In this document: one piece after another, positions 19,383 through 29,664 of the stretch
How the letters are laid out: every line of letters begins with the position of its first letter
How positions within the stretch are numbered: position 1 is the stretch's first letter
Assembly (NCBI GenBank): GCA_903831865.1
Contig: CAIKZH010000003.1
Coordinates: forward strand, 1-58,150
From: an uncultured Coriobacteriia bacterium
GTDB taxonomy: Bacteria > Actinomycetota > Coriobacteriia > Anaerosomatales > PALSA-660
Direction of reading: 5' to 3'
DNA length: 58,150 bases
Notes under the pieces: generated by a model
Database searches by the model: none
Seen by the model: the letters and a program-made list of their open reading frames with translations, nothing else
Told to the model about the DNA's origin: nothing
Made by a program: the position numbers and the translations under genes

Positions 19383-20885
19383 TCAGCCGCCGATGACGAA
19401 CGCCCCTCCGCCCGCGTTCGCGTCCTGCTCAGCCGCGCGTGCCGCCATCGCGAGCGCGACGGCGGCGTCGATGCGCTCCTCCTCGTGGAGCTTGGTGAGC
19501 CTCCAGCCACGCCCGGGCTTGTCGTGCACGCCGCAGTTGAGGATCGCCGTGGTGAGTTCGTCGGCCCCGGTCCCACCCGCGCGAGTCGTCTTGCCCGCGC
19601 GGATGAGGTGGCGACGGATGAGCTCGTGCAGGTTGTCCGCGGCCGGGATCATGTATGCGTCGGACTGCGGCAGGTCGACCATCGGCAGGCCCTCGGAGGC
19701 GAGGATCGAACTGGAGCGGGTCATGAAGTACGGATCCACCAGCACCTGCTCGACGTAGTTCTCTGCGCACAGGTCTCGCAGAAGCTGCTCGATCGCCTCG
19801 AAATCCATCTGGCCTGTGATGTCGCTCGCGCGAAAGACCCACGTGCGCAGGTTGTGATGGCCGTCCGTGCTGCGCTGATCGAGCACGACCGCCGACGTGT
19901 CGCGCTTCGAGGCGGCGTCCACGCCCACGAAGCACGGCGTGCAGTCGTCGAAGAGCGGCAGCGTGAGGCACTTCTGCCAGTCCTGCCACCGAAACGCCCG
20001 CGCGGCGCCCTTGGAGACAGGGAAGCGGTTGAGGTGGTAGCGCTCGAACTCCCACAGCGGCAGCGTGTCGTGGGCGGTCTTGAGTGCGGGGACCGTGATC
20101 CACGGCATCGGGTTGGCGTCCTTCCACACCTTCGAGTCGTGTGGATCGTCCTCGTCGTCGGCACCGCACCAGTAAACGTAGCCGTGCGAATCCCGCCGCA
20201 GGTTCGGGATGAGCTCCCACAGAGGACCCTTGCGCTCCGGACCAGCGGTGGAGAGCACGATCAGCAGACCCTCGGTCTCCCAGTTGCCGATCATGCCGGA
20301 CGACATTGCGTCGTAGACGCCGGTGTCCTTGTGCACGTGGTACTCGTCGATCACGCACACGTCGGCGTGTCGGCCCTGCACGGACTTCTCGTCGCCGGGA
20401 AGGACCTGAAAGACGGCGCCGGTGGCCGCTATCTGTATCGAGCTCTTGAACACCTGGCACGAACGGCTCAGGTCGGCATCATGCAGGACCATCGCCCGGG
20501 CCTTGTCGAACAGGATGTGGGCCTGCTCCCGGTCACGCGCCACGACGTAGTACTGCCCCTGGTAGCGATGCTCGAGGAACATGCACGCGAGCACGAGGGC
20601 GGCGCCGAGTTCGGTCTTGGCGCCGTCACGCGGAAGGCTGATGAGCGCCTTGCGGACGCGGCGACGGCCCTTGCGATCGAGGTCGGCGAAGATCGGCAGG
20701 ATGATGTTGTCGAGCTGGAACCTGACCGGCTCAAGCGGCGTGAACGCGACCTTCCCGCCGCCCAGATGGACGAGATGCTCGGCGCAGAAGACCCGGATCA
20801 TCTCGGCGCGCAGCATCCCCGCCTCGCCGTAGCGCTCGGGCAGCTTCGAGGAGTACCCGTTGCCGCGGGCGCGGCGCGCACTCAC
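19383..20885 (-). CDS. Terminase large subunit
   Basis: 500 aa; VCVIDEYHVH Walker B-like; C-terminal nuclease DAASKRDTSAVV. Confidence 0.85.
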   Translation of the reverse strand: MSARRARGNGYSSKLPERYGEAGMLRAEMIRVFCAEHLVHLGGGKVAFTPLEPVRFQLDNIILPIFADLDRKGRRRVRKALISLPRDGAKTELGAALVLACMFLEHRYQGQYYVVARDREQAHILFDKARAMVLHDADLSRSCQVFKSSIQIAATGAVFQVLPGDEKSVQGRHADVCVIDEYHVHKDTGVYDAMSSGMIGNWETEGLLIVLSTAGPERKGPLWELIPNLRRDSHGYVYWCGADDEDDPHDSKVWKDANPMPWITVPALKTAHDTLPLWEFERYHLNRFPVSKGAARAFRWQDWQKCLTLPLFDDCTPCFVGVDAASKRDTSAVVLDQRSTDGHHNLRTWVFRASDITGQMDFEAIEQLLRDLCAENYVEQVLVDPYFMTRSSSILASEGLPMVDLPQSDAYMIPAADNLHELIRRHLIRAGKTTRAGGTGADELTTAILNCGVHDKPGRGWRLTKLHEEERIDAAVALAMAARAAEQDANAGGGAFVIGG

Positions 20886-21442
20886 CCCTCGTCCTTGCCG
20901 GCGAGCCTCGCGCGATTGGCGATCGCCTTCTTCTCGACGTGCTCCGCGACCGCGAAGGCGACCGCGGCGGTGGCGGTCTCCATGAAGTTACCGCGGACAC
21001 GGGCGATCGGGTTGAGTGCGAGCTCGTTGGAGAGCATCCGCAGCCGGTCGAGCGCCTCGCCGTGCATCTTGACCGCCGGGTTCTGCTTCATGCGATGGCC
21101 GACGATGACCGCCTCGCCGTCGCCGTTCTTGGCCAGGATCGGCTCGCGCATCATCTCGCCGTACTCGTCGATCAGCTTCTCGGCGGCGATCATGATGCCG
21201 GCCTGGGCGCAGTAGCCGCGTACCAGCACGAGGTCGGGTTCACGCAGGTGCCCGAGCGTCGCCATGTCCGCGACGATCATGTCCCAGATCTGCTGTGCGA
21301 TCGGAGACAGCGCGCTGGGCGCTTCGGCGCTCGCGACCCTCTGCTCGACCCGAGTAACCTCCGCAGGCTTGGCGCGGCCCGGTCCCTTGCGATGCCCCGC
21401 GCGGCTGCCGTCAGGCTTCGGGACACGCCCCTGTCCGCTCAT
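20882..21442 (-). CDS. Terminase small subunit (P27-like)
   Basis: Upstream of TerL with ATGA-type overlap. Confidence 0.7.
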   Translation of the reverse strand: MSGQGRVPKPDGSRAGHRKGPGRAKPAEVTRVEQRVASAEAPSALSPIAQQIWDMIVADMATLGHLREPDLVLVRGYCAQAGIMIAAEKLIDEYGEMMREPILAKNGDGEAVIVGHRMKQNPAVKMHGEALDRLRMLSNELALNPIARVRGNFMETATAAVAFAVAEHVEKKAIANRARLAGKDEG

Positions 21443-21807
21443 CGCAGCGCCCCAGGGAAACGCTCGTCGAGCAGAGCGCGGATGCCATTGCATACGTGCT
21501 CGCACCGGGCGGCGAGCCCGGGACGTGCCTCGGAGGCCAGTCGGGCGAACATCGAGGCCACCACGGCGGCTTCGATGATCGTCCGGGCGACCTGCGTGTC
21601 TGTGTCCGGCGCCGGTGGCAGCTTGAGCTCGGCGTGGTCGATGGCGGGTCGCCACTGCGCTGACATCGCGCGTTGGCGGCAGGCGGCCGTGCGGCAGGCC
21701 GTGGAGCAGTACATCCGCGCCGGCCCGCGTCTTGCGCGAGGGGGCAGCTCGTTCTCGCATCCGATGCGCGCGCAGACGCGGCGGGGGTCTTTGGACGATG
21801 TTTCCAT
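21439..21807 (-). CDS. Small zinc-finger protein, paralogue of 50561-50941
   Basis: RVCARIGCENELPPRARRGPARMYCSTACRTAACRQR; aligns along its length with the 50561-50941 product. Confidence 0.7.
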   Translation of the reverse strand: METSSKDPRRVCARIGCENELPPRARRGPARMYCSTACRTAACRQRAMSAQWRPAIDHAELKLPPAPDTDTQVARTIIEAAVVASMFARLASEARPGLAARCEHVCNGIRALLDERFPGALR

Positions 21808-21860
21808 GTGCCCAGCGTGGCCGGGCTGTCAGGAAACTCGTTACATCGTCCGAACCATTG

Positions 21861-21954
21861 CGTTACCGCGAAACGCCCAGATTCGGGCGCAAAGAAGGGC
21901 GCCTGGCAGGCAGGGTCGGGGTGTCAGGAGGCTGGAGATTCGACCCCCCTTACC
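21861..21954 (-). repeat. ~94 bp repeat copy A (inverted relative to copies B and C)
   Basis: Reverse complement nearly matches 49975-50068, including core CCTGCCTGCCAGGCGCCCTTCTTTGCGCCCGAATCTGGGCGTTTCGCGGTAACG. Confidence 0.9.
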
Positions 21955-22275
21955 CTAATGGGCCCAGCAAACGCTAGGCACGCAGTTACCTCGAGTGTGT
22001 GCTGCGTCCCTGCGGTGCGACGGGCAGTTCATTTGGGCGCTGCCGCCCGTTGCGGGAGTCGCCGATGGCTGCCCCATCGTGTCCAACGGCATAAGACGGC
22101 AGGGATGTTGCATGGAGGTTACGTATGCGGCGAGCTGGCGCGGTCACTCTCAGCCAGTTCCGTACTGTCGGCTGTCGGGCGCACGAATCCAAGGCCCACT
22201 GGAGTAGTCTGAATCCCGGAGTCGCATCAGCTCCCCGTCATCGGCGCAAGCCGTCCAGCGCAGTCGAGAACCGAC

Positions 22276-23433
22276 TTGGAGGTCGCCCTCTTGGGTGCAT
22301 TCGTCATAGGAATGGGCAAGACAAGGTTCGGTCCGACGTCCAAGCCCATGTTCGAACTTGCGCAGGAAGCTGCGCTCGACGCCCTCCGCGACGCCAGCCT
22401 GCAACCCGACGAGGTCGACGCAATCATCGTCGCGAACTTCCTCGGAGGCCCAAACGAGGGTCAACTTCATCTGAACTCCGTGCTCGCAGGCATCTTCCCA
22501 GGGGTCCACGTGCCAAGTTGGAGAACTGAGGCCGCCTGTGCTTCCGGAGGCGTCGCAGTCCACCAAGCGGTCCTCGCTCTTGCGAGGTACAGACGCGTCC
22601 TCGTCATTGGCGTTGAGCGTCTGAGCGGGGTAGTCGGAACCCAGCTCGCGCGAAACATCGGAATGGCAGGGGACGCGATCCTCGACGTCGCTGAGGGGGT
22701 GAGCTTTCCTGCGGCGTACGCGCTCGTGGCGCAGTCACACATGATGCGCTTTGGCACGACAACCCGCGACCTTGAGTTGGTGAGTTTGAAGAATCACGCG
22801 AACGCGAACCTCAACCCGAAGGCTCACTTCTATCTCAAGAAGGTCACGCAAGGGGACATCGACCAAGGACCCATGGTCGCCTCTCCCTTGAGGCTCTTCG
22901 ACTGCTGCCCTATCTCCGATGGAGCGGCTGCACTCGTCGTGTCTAGTGAGCGGTCACGCGACGACGACATTGAGATTAGGGGTTCCGCCTTGGCCAGTGA
23001 TGTCATTTCACTTTCGCAGAGGGAGGACACGACCAGTTTCGCGGCGACGAAGGAAGCTGCAGGCCGTGCGTATGCGGAAGCGGGAATCACCCCGGGAGAG
23101 GTGGATCTAGCCGAAGTCCATGACTGCTTTACGATTGCTGAGATCGTCGCGATGGAGGATCTCGGTCTATGTCGCCCAGGAGAGGCCGTCGACGCGATTC
23201 GTGCGGGAGACAGCGGAATCAATGGCCGCCTCCCTGTGAACCCCAGCGGCGGATTGAAGGCGGGCGGTCATGCAATCGGCGCCACCGGAGTGAGCCAGAT
23301 TTGCGAGATTGTGCTGCAGCTTCGAGGAGCCGCCGGCCTGAGGCAGGTGCCTGGAGCGCGAGTGGGAGTCGCGCACAGCGTCGGCGGAGTCGGCGGCACG
23401 AGTGCCGTCCATGTGCTGGGGGCCGTGCGATGA
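22276..23433 (+). CDS. SCP-x/archaeal-type acyl-CoA thiolase
   Basis: TEAACASGGVAVHQA, VHDCFTIAEI, NPSGGLKAGGHAIGATGVSQICE motifs; TTG start in ORF track. Confidence 0.85.
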   Translation: MEVALLGAFVIGMGKTRFGPTSKPMFELAQEAALDALRDASLQPDEVDAIIVANFLGGPNEGQLHLNSVLAGIFPGVHVPSWRTEAACASGGVAVHQAVLALARYRRVLVIGVERLSGVVGTQLARNIGMAGDAILDVAEGVSFPAAYALVAQSHMMRFGTTTRDLELVSLKNHANANLNPKAHFYLKKVTQGDIDQGPMVASPLRLFDCCPISDGAAALVVSSERSRDDDIEIRGSALASDVISLSQREDTTSFAATKEAAGRAYAEAGITPGEVDLAEVHDCFTIAEIVAMEDLGLCRPGEAVDAIRAGDSGINGRLPVNPSGGLKAGGHAIGATGVSQICEIVLQLRGAAGLRQVPGARVGVAHSVGGVGGTSAVHVLGAVR

Positions 23434-24533
23434 GTCTCTACAAGTGCCCGGAGTGTGGCCGTTCTTACCGCTACTCAGTGAGCGTGTGCAGCTGGTGCCA
23501 CATCCCGCTCGTCGAAGAGGCATGGGAAGGGGCGACCGCAGTCGCAGTCTCCGAAGTCTTGGTGCCGATGTTGGGACACGAGGACGTGCCTTACTGGTGT
23601 GTCTTGGCCCGAACGCACGAGGGCTACAACTTGATTCTGAAGAGCGACGTGGCGGTTTCCGTGGGCGACGCGATGTCCGCCGTCTCAGATGACACGATGC
23701 TGTCAGAGGTAGGAGTCATCGGCAGCGGCGTGATGGGCTCGTCAATCGTGGAGCTGCTTCTGACTCGAGGACATCGCGTTGTATGGCTCGGCCGGACCTC
23801 GGCGGGCTTGACCCGAGCCAAGGTGCGGGTTCTTGACCGCTTGGGACGAACCCAGGACGAGGTCGAACTCCAGTCCTCGGCGCAACGTCTCACAATCTCC
23901 AATGACGACGCCGCCCTAGCGGCGTGCGATGTAGTCATCGAAGTTGTTGTCGAGCAATTGCAGGCAAAGAAGGACGCCTTGCGCAACGCTGAAGCCGCGA
24001 TGCGCAGCGATGCCATCCTCGCAACCAATACATCTGGCCTGTCTCTGGACGACCTGGCGGCCGGCCTCGCGAGGCCAGAGAAGTTCGGCGCGCTCCACTT
24101 CTTCAACCCGGCAACACGCATGCGCCTGGTCGAGACTGCGGTATGCTCGCGAACCAGCCAGCAAACGTCACTCGAACTGGATCGATTCGCGCGCTCACTC
24201 GGCAAGATTCCTGTCCGGGTCGCCGCTACCCCGGCCTTCGCGGTCAACCGCGCGCTGATGCCACTCTTGAACGAGGCGGTTCGCGAGCTGGAGGAGAATG
24301 TGGCGGACGCGGCGTCGATCGATGAAGCCGTGAGGCTCGGACTGAACCATCCAATGGGACCGCTCGCGCTTGCCGACCTTATCGGCTTGGACGTCCTTGT
24401 TGAGATCATGGACAACCTCGCGGACCGCCTCAGTGACGAGACATACAGACCGCGCCCGTTGATTCTTCGCATGGTCGCCGCCGGTGAGCTTGGACGCAAG
24501 TCCGGCAAGGGCTTCTACGAATACGCGAAATAG
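23430..24533 (+). CDS. DUF35-like zinc ribbon fused to 3-hydroxyacyl-CoA dehydrogenase
   Basis: N-term CPECGRSYRYSVSVCSWC; then VGVIGSGVMGSSIVELLL, HFFNPATRMRLVE, NHPMGPLALADLIGLDV, GRKSGKGFYEY; ATGA overlap with thiolase. Confidence 0.85.
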   Translation: MSLYKCPECGRSYRYSVSVCSWCHIPLVEEAWEGATAVAVSEVLVPMLGHEDVPYWCVLARTHEGYNLILKSDVAVSVGDAMSAVSDDTMLSEVGVIGSGVMGSSIVELLLTRGHRVVWLGRTSAGLTRAKVRVLDRLGRTQDEVELQSSAQRLTISNDDAALAACDVVIEVVVEQLQAKKDALRNAEAAMRSDAILATNTSGLSLDDLAAGLARPEKFGALHFFNPATRMRLVETAVCSRTSQQTSLELDRFARSLGKIPVRVAATPAFAVNRALMPLLNEAVRELEENVADAASIDEAVRLGLNHPMGPLALADLIGLDVLVEIMDNLADRLSDETYRPRPLILRMVAAGELGRKSGKGFYEYAK

Positions 24534-24547
24534 AGCTCTCCGGGCTG

Positions 24548-25831
24548 CTAGAACTTGAAGAAGAGCTTTCGGCGGTAGAGGAACTCAGCCAGCAGCAGGA
24601 ATCCTCCGAGTTCAAGCGCGGAGAACAGGAGCGTCGCCGCAGTTGGTGACATGACCTTAGTCATCGCCCTCGCAATGAGCGCGGCCAGAGTCGTAACGTG
24701 TCCATGCCAGTCCAAGCGAATCAACCCGGTTGTCGCGGCGAACGCATTTTCGCCGATGAACATAAGAAGCGCGTTCCGGCCCAGAGGCACAAGCCAACGC
24801 CACCCCTTGGTTTTGCCCTTCATGTCGAGCCACCAATAGAGAAGGCCGAAAGCAAGGGTGGCAATTCCCGAGCTAACGAGCACGAAGGAAGCCGTCCAGA
24901 TGTACTTGTTGACGGGGAGGCCGATCTGGCCGAGCACGACTCCAGCGATGATGCCGACGATGCCCAGGGCAATCGTGGGGCGGACGATCTTGCCGGACCC
25001 GTGGTCCCCAACCACGAACTTGCCAAGCGTGAGACCGAGTAGGATCTGGGCGCTGACGGAGAGCAGACCGAGTGTGCCGTCGGGATCGAAGCCCGAAGCC
25101 TCATAAGTGTGATGAAGCCCCCAAAGCGTCTTGTCCACCCAGCCGGCGAGTGACGTGTGCTCGAGGACGGCCACTGACCCTGGGCCAGCCGGATTTGCTG
25201 TCCACGCGCCAGGTATTACGCCCGGCGCGTGGACATATAGAATCAGTACAGTGTGGATTGCGAGGAGGATGGCTGCGGCGCTGAGGGTCCACTTCCAGTC
25301 TTTGCGTATGAAGAACCATGCGACCCACGAGCCGATCGCGATTCGTTGTAGGACGCCCATCACCCGCAACATGCGGAAGGGCTCCACAAGGCTGATCCTG
25401 AAGTACGACACATCGTACTTGTAGAATCCCAGCGCCACCCCGATGGCGAAAAGGATCAGGACTCTCTTGACGAACTGCTTCGTGACCTGATCGTAGTTCT
25501 CATCGGTCAGCTTCCTCGCTGAGAATGCGAGGGACATGCCGACCGCAAACATGAACGCGGGCGCGATTGTGTCGGCTAGGTGGAATCCGTTCCACGCAGG
25601 GTGCAGAAGCCACCAAGGCGTCGCAGCTGCGATCAGCGGATGGTCCATGTAGATCATCAGACCAACGACGATTGCACGAAGGATGTCCAGCGACATGATC
25701 CGCGGCCGCGTTGCTTGAACGAGCGGGAGAACGTCAGTCGGAGGAGCGGTCACGGGATTTGCCGCGGCTTTGGGCACGGGGATGCTCCCAGGATCGGTGG
25801 CGAGCGGACGGCAGCAAGGGACAGACGGCAT
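24548..25831 (-). CDS. HGSNAT/DUF5009-like multi-TM protein (heparan-alpha-glucosaminide N-acetyltransferase family)
   Basis: RIMSLDILRAIVVGLMIYMDHPL...WNGFHLADTIAPAFMFAVGMSLAFS; many TM helices. Confidence 0.75.
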   Translation of the reverse strand: MPSVPCCRPLATDPGSIPVPKAAANPVTAPPTDVLPLVQATRPRIMSLDILRAIVVGLMIYMDHPLIAAATPWWLLHPAWNGFHLADTIAPAFMFAVGMSLAFSARKLTDENYDQVTKQFVKRVLILFAIGVALGFYKYDVSYFRISLVEPFRMLRVMGVLQRIAIGSWVAWFFIRKDWKWTLSAAAILLAIHTVLILYVHAPGVIPGAWTANPAGPGSVAVLEHTSLAGWVDKTLWGLHHTYEASGFDPDGTLGLLSVSAQILLGLTLGKFVVGDHGSGKIVRPTIALGIVGIIAGVVLGQIGLPVNKYIWTASFVLVSSGIATLAFGLLYWWLDMKGKTKGWRWLVPLGRNALLMFIGENAFAATTGLIRLDWHGHVTTLAALIARAMTKVMSPTAATLLFSALELGGFLLLAEFLYRRKLFFKF

Positions 25832-25893
25832 GATAGTATACGTCCGCTTTCGGGGCACGGCCTTCGGTGCCGCGAACCGATAGGAGGGCTCAC

Positions 25894-27396
25894 ATGTCTC
25901 CATATGCTCAGGATGTCGCGACTGATCGCACCGCGGCACCTTCGGATGACGAGCGTTGGAAGCGGTTGTTCAGTCGCCCGGCGTTCTGGTTGACCGCGGT
26001 TGCTGCCCTCACCGTCGTCTCGGGCACTCTTGGGGTCTATCTGTCAGGTCGGCCGACGATCGTCTCGGTGACCAACGGCACCACCTCCATGCAGGCCGCC
26101 GGCGGCGACCGCCGGATCGTGGTGACATCCGTTGCGACGTCCAAGATCCCCCTGGCCGGCGTCGATGGATTCTCCTACGTCATCGATCACAACCCCGGAA
26201 CCGTTCCCAAGCCAGTGATCAATGCGACGACGATTCCCGATAGTTCGGCCCTCGCGATCCCAACGTACGACGGGTCGGGACAAGCGAACCATCCTGGAGT
26301 GATCGACTTTCTGACCGAATTCGGCATGCGGTCTTGGGCTGGATACCGCTACTGGATGTCGATGACTCCCTATCCGCAAGACAACGATGGATACGAGAAC
26401 CCGTCTATTCTTGTCTCGAACGACGGGGTGCGCTGGACCCGCCCGAAGGGACTTCGAGCTCCGCTAGCGACTCCAAGCGGCGGGTTCGTGCACCTCAAGA
26501 ACCATCTGAGCGATCCCGACCTCGTCTATGACGCGAAAGCGAATCGACTCGTGCTGTTCTACAGGGAGAACGAAGGTAGCCAGGCTGATTCCCGGGAAGT
26601 GATCAATCGGCTAGACATATCCTTCTCCGGCGCGTCGTTCCATCTTCAGCACTACCCCGCGGTGGTCTCACGATTCACGCGAGACGTTGAAATCCTGTCC
26701 CCGGGGGTGGTGATAGACCGGCAAGGAATGTGGCACATGTGGTTCACGTCGTTCTACCCGGAGGGCGGAGCTTACCGAAAGGCAGGCATTCTCAAGTTGT
26801 TCACGTGCTCGAGTTCGGATGGCGTGCGTTGGGGAGATCCTGTTCTGTGCACGCCGAGTCTCGACGCGCGCTTCTATGGCACCAACCCGCGACCGAATCT
26901 CCCATTCGGAGGCGGTGACCACCTCTACCCCTGGCACCTCGAGGCGAAGCTAGACGGCGACAAGATACAGCTACTGATCTGTACCTCGACGCGTGCCTCT
27001 GACGCATCCCTTGACGAAGGCAGCGCGCTCTACCTAGTTGTCACAACGCCGTCGCATCCCGCTTCGCTGACGTTCCCTGTCGACGGGCCCCTCGTCGCTG
27101 GAAATCCGGACGAAGCTATCTATCGTGCCGGGTTCGTCCCCGGACCGACAGACCGCATCTGGTATAGCGCGCGCGACGACTCGCACTGGTTCAGTGCTGC
27201 CGACCCAGGCCACTGGAAGATTGCGTTTCTTGAGGGACGCGTCAGCGACGGTATCTGGAGTGCGGCGTCCTCGGCGGCGATCGAGTTGCCCATCCTGACA
27301 CCCGGCCACTGGTACTTCCACGTTCGCGCTGTTAGCGGTCTAGGAGCTTGGTCCGGTACGTCCACCAAGAAGGTGGACGTGCTATCTGCGCGTTGA
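25894..27396 (+). CDS. Exported protein with beta-propeller glycosidase-like domain
   Basis: N-terminal TM/signal anchor, WSMTPYP-type strands with SNDGVRW, LSDPDLVYD. Confidence 0.5.
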   Translation: MSPYAQDVATDRTAAPSDDERWKRLFSRPAFWLTAVAALTVVSGTLGVYLSGRPTIVSVTNGTTSMQAAGGDRRIVVTSVATSKIPLAGVDGFSYVIDHNPGTVPKPVINATTIPDSSALAIPTYDGSGQANHPGVIDFLTEFGMRSWAGYRYWMSMTPYPQDNDGYENPSILVSNDGVRWTRPKGLRAPLATPSGGFVHLKNHLSDPDLVYDAKANRLVLFYRENEGSQADSREVINRLDISFSGASFHLQHYPAVVSRFTRDVEILSPGVVIDRQGMWHMWFTSFYPEGGAYRKAGILKLFTCSSSDGVRWGDPVLCTPSLDARFYGTNPRPNLPFGGGDHLYPWHLEAKLDGDKIQLLICTSTRASDASLDEGSALYLVVTTPSHPASLTFPVDGPLVAGNPDEAIYRAGFVPGPTDRIWYSARDDSHWFSAADPGHWKIAFLEGRVSDGIWSAASSAAIELPILTPGHWYFHVRAVSGLGAWSGTSTKKVDVLSAR

Positions 27397-27458
27397 CAGC
27401 GACCATCGCACTCCGCTTGCGCCCGAATCCGCCCATCCCCACTACCCGCGCTGCGAGG

Positions 27459-28262
27459 TCAGCGGATGGGCGCCGCAAGGACGCCCACCGTGGTCATGAG
27501 GTTGAGACAGACGCGGCGAAGCGAGTCGCCCTCTGGCAAGGGGATTACGAGACCAGGCTGTTGAGGCAGTGAGACCTCGTCTGGCCAGATTTGAAACCTC
27601 CCGTCCATGAGGACAAGATAGGCGCGGCGTGCCCGTTCCAGTTCACTGTCGCTGATCCGGTGCGCAGCCGGGTCCGAATCGTCGCTTCTCGGCAACCGCG
27701 CCAGCGCCGAGTAGCGTGCTGCGAGAAGGTCCAGACGTGCCCTCGCGTTCTCGGCGCGTCGCACGAGACCGCGGGGACGAGCCTCGCCTGACAGGGCACG
27801 GGAGAGGTCTCCTCGGTCGACCTGCTCCCCAGCTAGGAGACGGGCAACGCGATTCGTCAGCTCCAAACTGGCGGCGAAAGCTGACACGTTGTGAACGGAT
27901 GCGTCGACCAGAGCGCTGGCCGCATCACATGGCTTCACGCTGTACCTGTCGCGCCATGTCTGGAGATCCCTTCGGATCTGACGCATCGTCACGTAGCGGT
28001 CTCCGTACCAGAGCCAAACGAACACTGGAACGTTGGCCAGGTCCTCGATGTACCTCATGCCCGCTCGCCGTCTGTCGAGCAGTGTCAACAGCAATCGAAG
28101 CTGTGCTTGGGGCCATTTCGCGCAGCGTTCGCCGTCCCGGCCATCAACGGGTCTCGACGCGCACTCGAGTAGCCCCAGATCAGACCATTCGCGAATCAGG
28201 CGGGGAGTAACGGGCGTCCCCGCAGCGTGCGCCGCAACGACAAGATCGTCAGCTGTGTACAT
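27459..28262 (-). CDS. MerR-like HTH protein
   Basis: TPRLIREWSDLGLLECASRP near N-terminus. Confidence 0.5.
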   Translation of the reverse strand: MYTADDLVVAAHAAGTPVTPRLIREWSDLGLLECASRPVDGRDGERCAKWPQAQLRLLLTLLDRRRAGMRYIEDLANVPVFVWLWYGDRYVTMRQIRRDLQTWRDRYSVKPCDAASALVDASVHNVSAFAASLELTNRVARLLAGEQVDRGDLSRALSGEARPRGLVRRAENARARLDLLAARYSALARLPRSDDSDPAAHRISDSELERARRAYLVLMDGRFQIWPDEVSLPQQPGLVIPLPEGDSLRRVCLNLMTTVGVLAAPIR

Positions 28263-28548
28263 CGCCGCTCTCAAGATCGCCGAATACACCTACCGCTCTA
28301 GCGCTCTTCCTGGCGTTCACCTCGTACGGGAACGAATCATAACGCTCGGCTCAAAGCGACGCGGCGTGGACGCGCAGTTCGCATGAGAGCGAGTGGCGCC
28401 TCTTCTGGGGCCAGTTCGAACTGCTGCCGCTCCGCTAATCCGTGGTTCGAGTTCTGCGGTGATGAACTGTCTTCGGGTAGCGGCGGCAAGGTAACCGCGG
28501 CGCAGGTTCTCCTCTACGATCGATCCGCCGTCGGACAGCGGCCCGTGA

Positions 28549-29330
28549 CTACTTTCGACCGACCCTCTCCTCACCCAGCGCCTTCAGGTCCGCGAGCAGC
28601 TGCGCGGTGTTGAATCCCTCGGGGCTCCTGCCCCCGCTCAGCACCTCGTCCGAGACGTAGGCGATCGCCTCGTCGCAGCACGCGGCCAGGAAGGAGCTCG
28701 CCATCTTCTGCACGCGTCCCACGTCACGCAGACGAGGTCGCGTCTGTGCGTCACGATCGGCACGTGGTGGCCGCCGAGGGTCGCGGTGTTGGTGCGCTTC
28801 ACCGTTCAGGCGCGTCCCGCGTTGAACTCGTCCATCGCGTAGGCAGGCAGCTGCAGGCCGATGCCCACGGCGCCGAACAGCCAGCATGCGGTCAGGATCT
28901 CGCTCACGTTGCCGCCCTCGATGGCGAGGTAGGCGGCGATCTTGTGCACGTGACCGTCCGCGTCGGTGATGCCGCTCTTGCGCCGCCACGACGCTGCCTT
29001 GGCCATGTCCGTGCCACGGTCGGTGGAAGGTTTGCCGGGGACATAGCCGGTCAGCGCCGAGTACGCGGAGATGACGCTCGCGGTGTCGAATCGGCAGGCC
29101 AGCGTCGGCACCGATTCGTCACACCACACCATGTGCTCGTGCGCCGCGCCGGCAAGCACGCAGTCGCCGACCGAGTCGTTGCCGAGCATGCCCCACGATA
29201 CGACCGTCTTCTCATGGCCGAAAGTCGCAGGCGGATGCGGCAGGACCGTCTTGTCCACGTAGTCGGCCAGGCGGAAGGTCGGCGGCATGGCTGAGAGTGT
29301 GCGGCCGGGGTGGAACTCGATCATCTTCAT
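28549..29330 (-). pseudogene. Degraded papain-like cysteine peptidase-fold protein
   Basis: In-frame TGA after ...FNAGRA then continuing ...LGGHHVPIV, then frameshift into ...MASSFLAACCDEAIAYVSDEVLSGGRSPEGFNTAQLLADLKALGEE. Confidence 0.7.
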
Positions 29331-29361
29331 GCTCTTCCTCGTCCTCTCTTGCTGCCGGTTC

Positions 29362-29664
29362 TCACACGAACGTGGGCGGCTCGCCGTCGCATTCACCATC
29401 CACGCGGACGAGGCCGGCAGGAGGGTCCGGTCGCGAATGGCGCCTGCGAAGCCGCTCCTCGCGCACCCGCAACTCGCCCGCGACCTTGGCCTCACCCGAC
29501 CAGAACCGCGCGTGCAGCAGGGCAGCCTCGAGCAACTCCATCCAGTCGGTCTCGGTCAGATGTGCCGCGTACTCGCTGCGTCCCCACGCCGCCCACCACT
29601 CGCGGGTTATCTGCGGCCACTTCACGTGGCTCGGAAGCTCGGGCTGAGGCGCGCCCTGGCTCAT
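29362..29664 (-). CDS. Phage protein (terminase small subunit-like appearance)
   Basis: VKWPQITREWWAAWGRSEYAAHLTETDWMELLEAALLHARFW; overlaps upstream MTase. Confidence 0.5.
   Translation of the reverse strand: MSQGAPQPELPSHVKWPQITREWWAAWGRSEYAAHLTETDWMELLEAALLHARFWSGEAKVAGELRVREERLRRRHSRPDPPAGLVRVDGECDGEPPTFV

Noticed and set aside
15553-21215. Long antisense ORFs (15553-17796 +, 19308-21215 +, 16952-19066 -)
   Set aside because: Overlap confidently assigned capsid, protease, portal and terminase genes; Arg/Pro/His-rich composition typical of high-GC antisense frames.
20939-21958. Shared peptide LPRNAQIRAQRRAPGRQGR between 20939-21958 and 49680-50507 ORFs as protein homology
   Set aside because: Arises from the non-coding 94-bp inverted repeat, not from genuine proteins.
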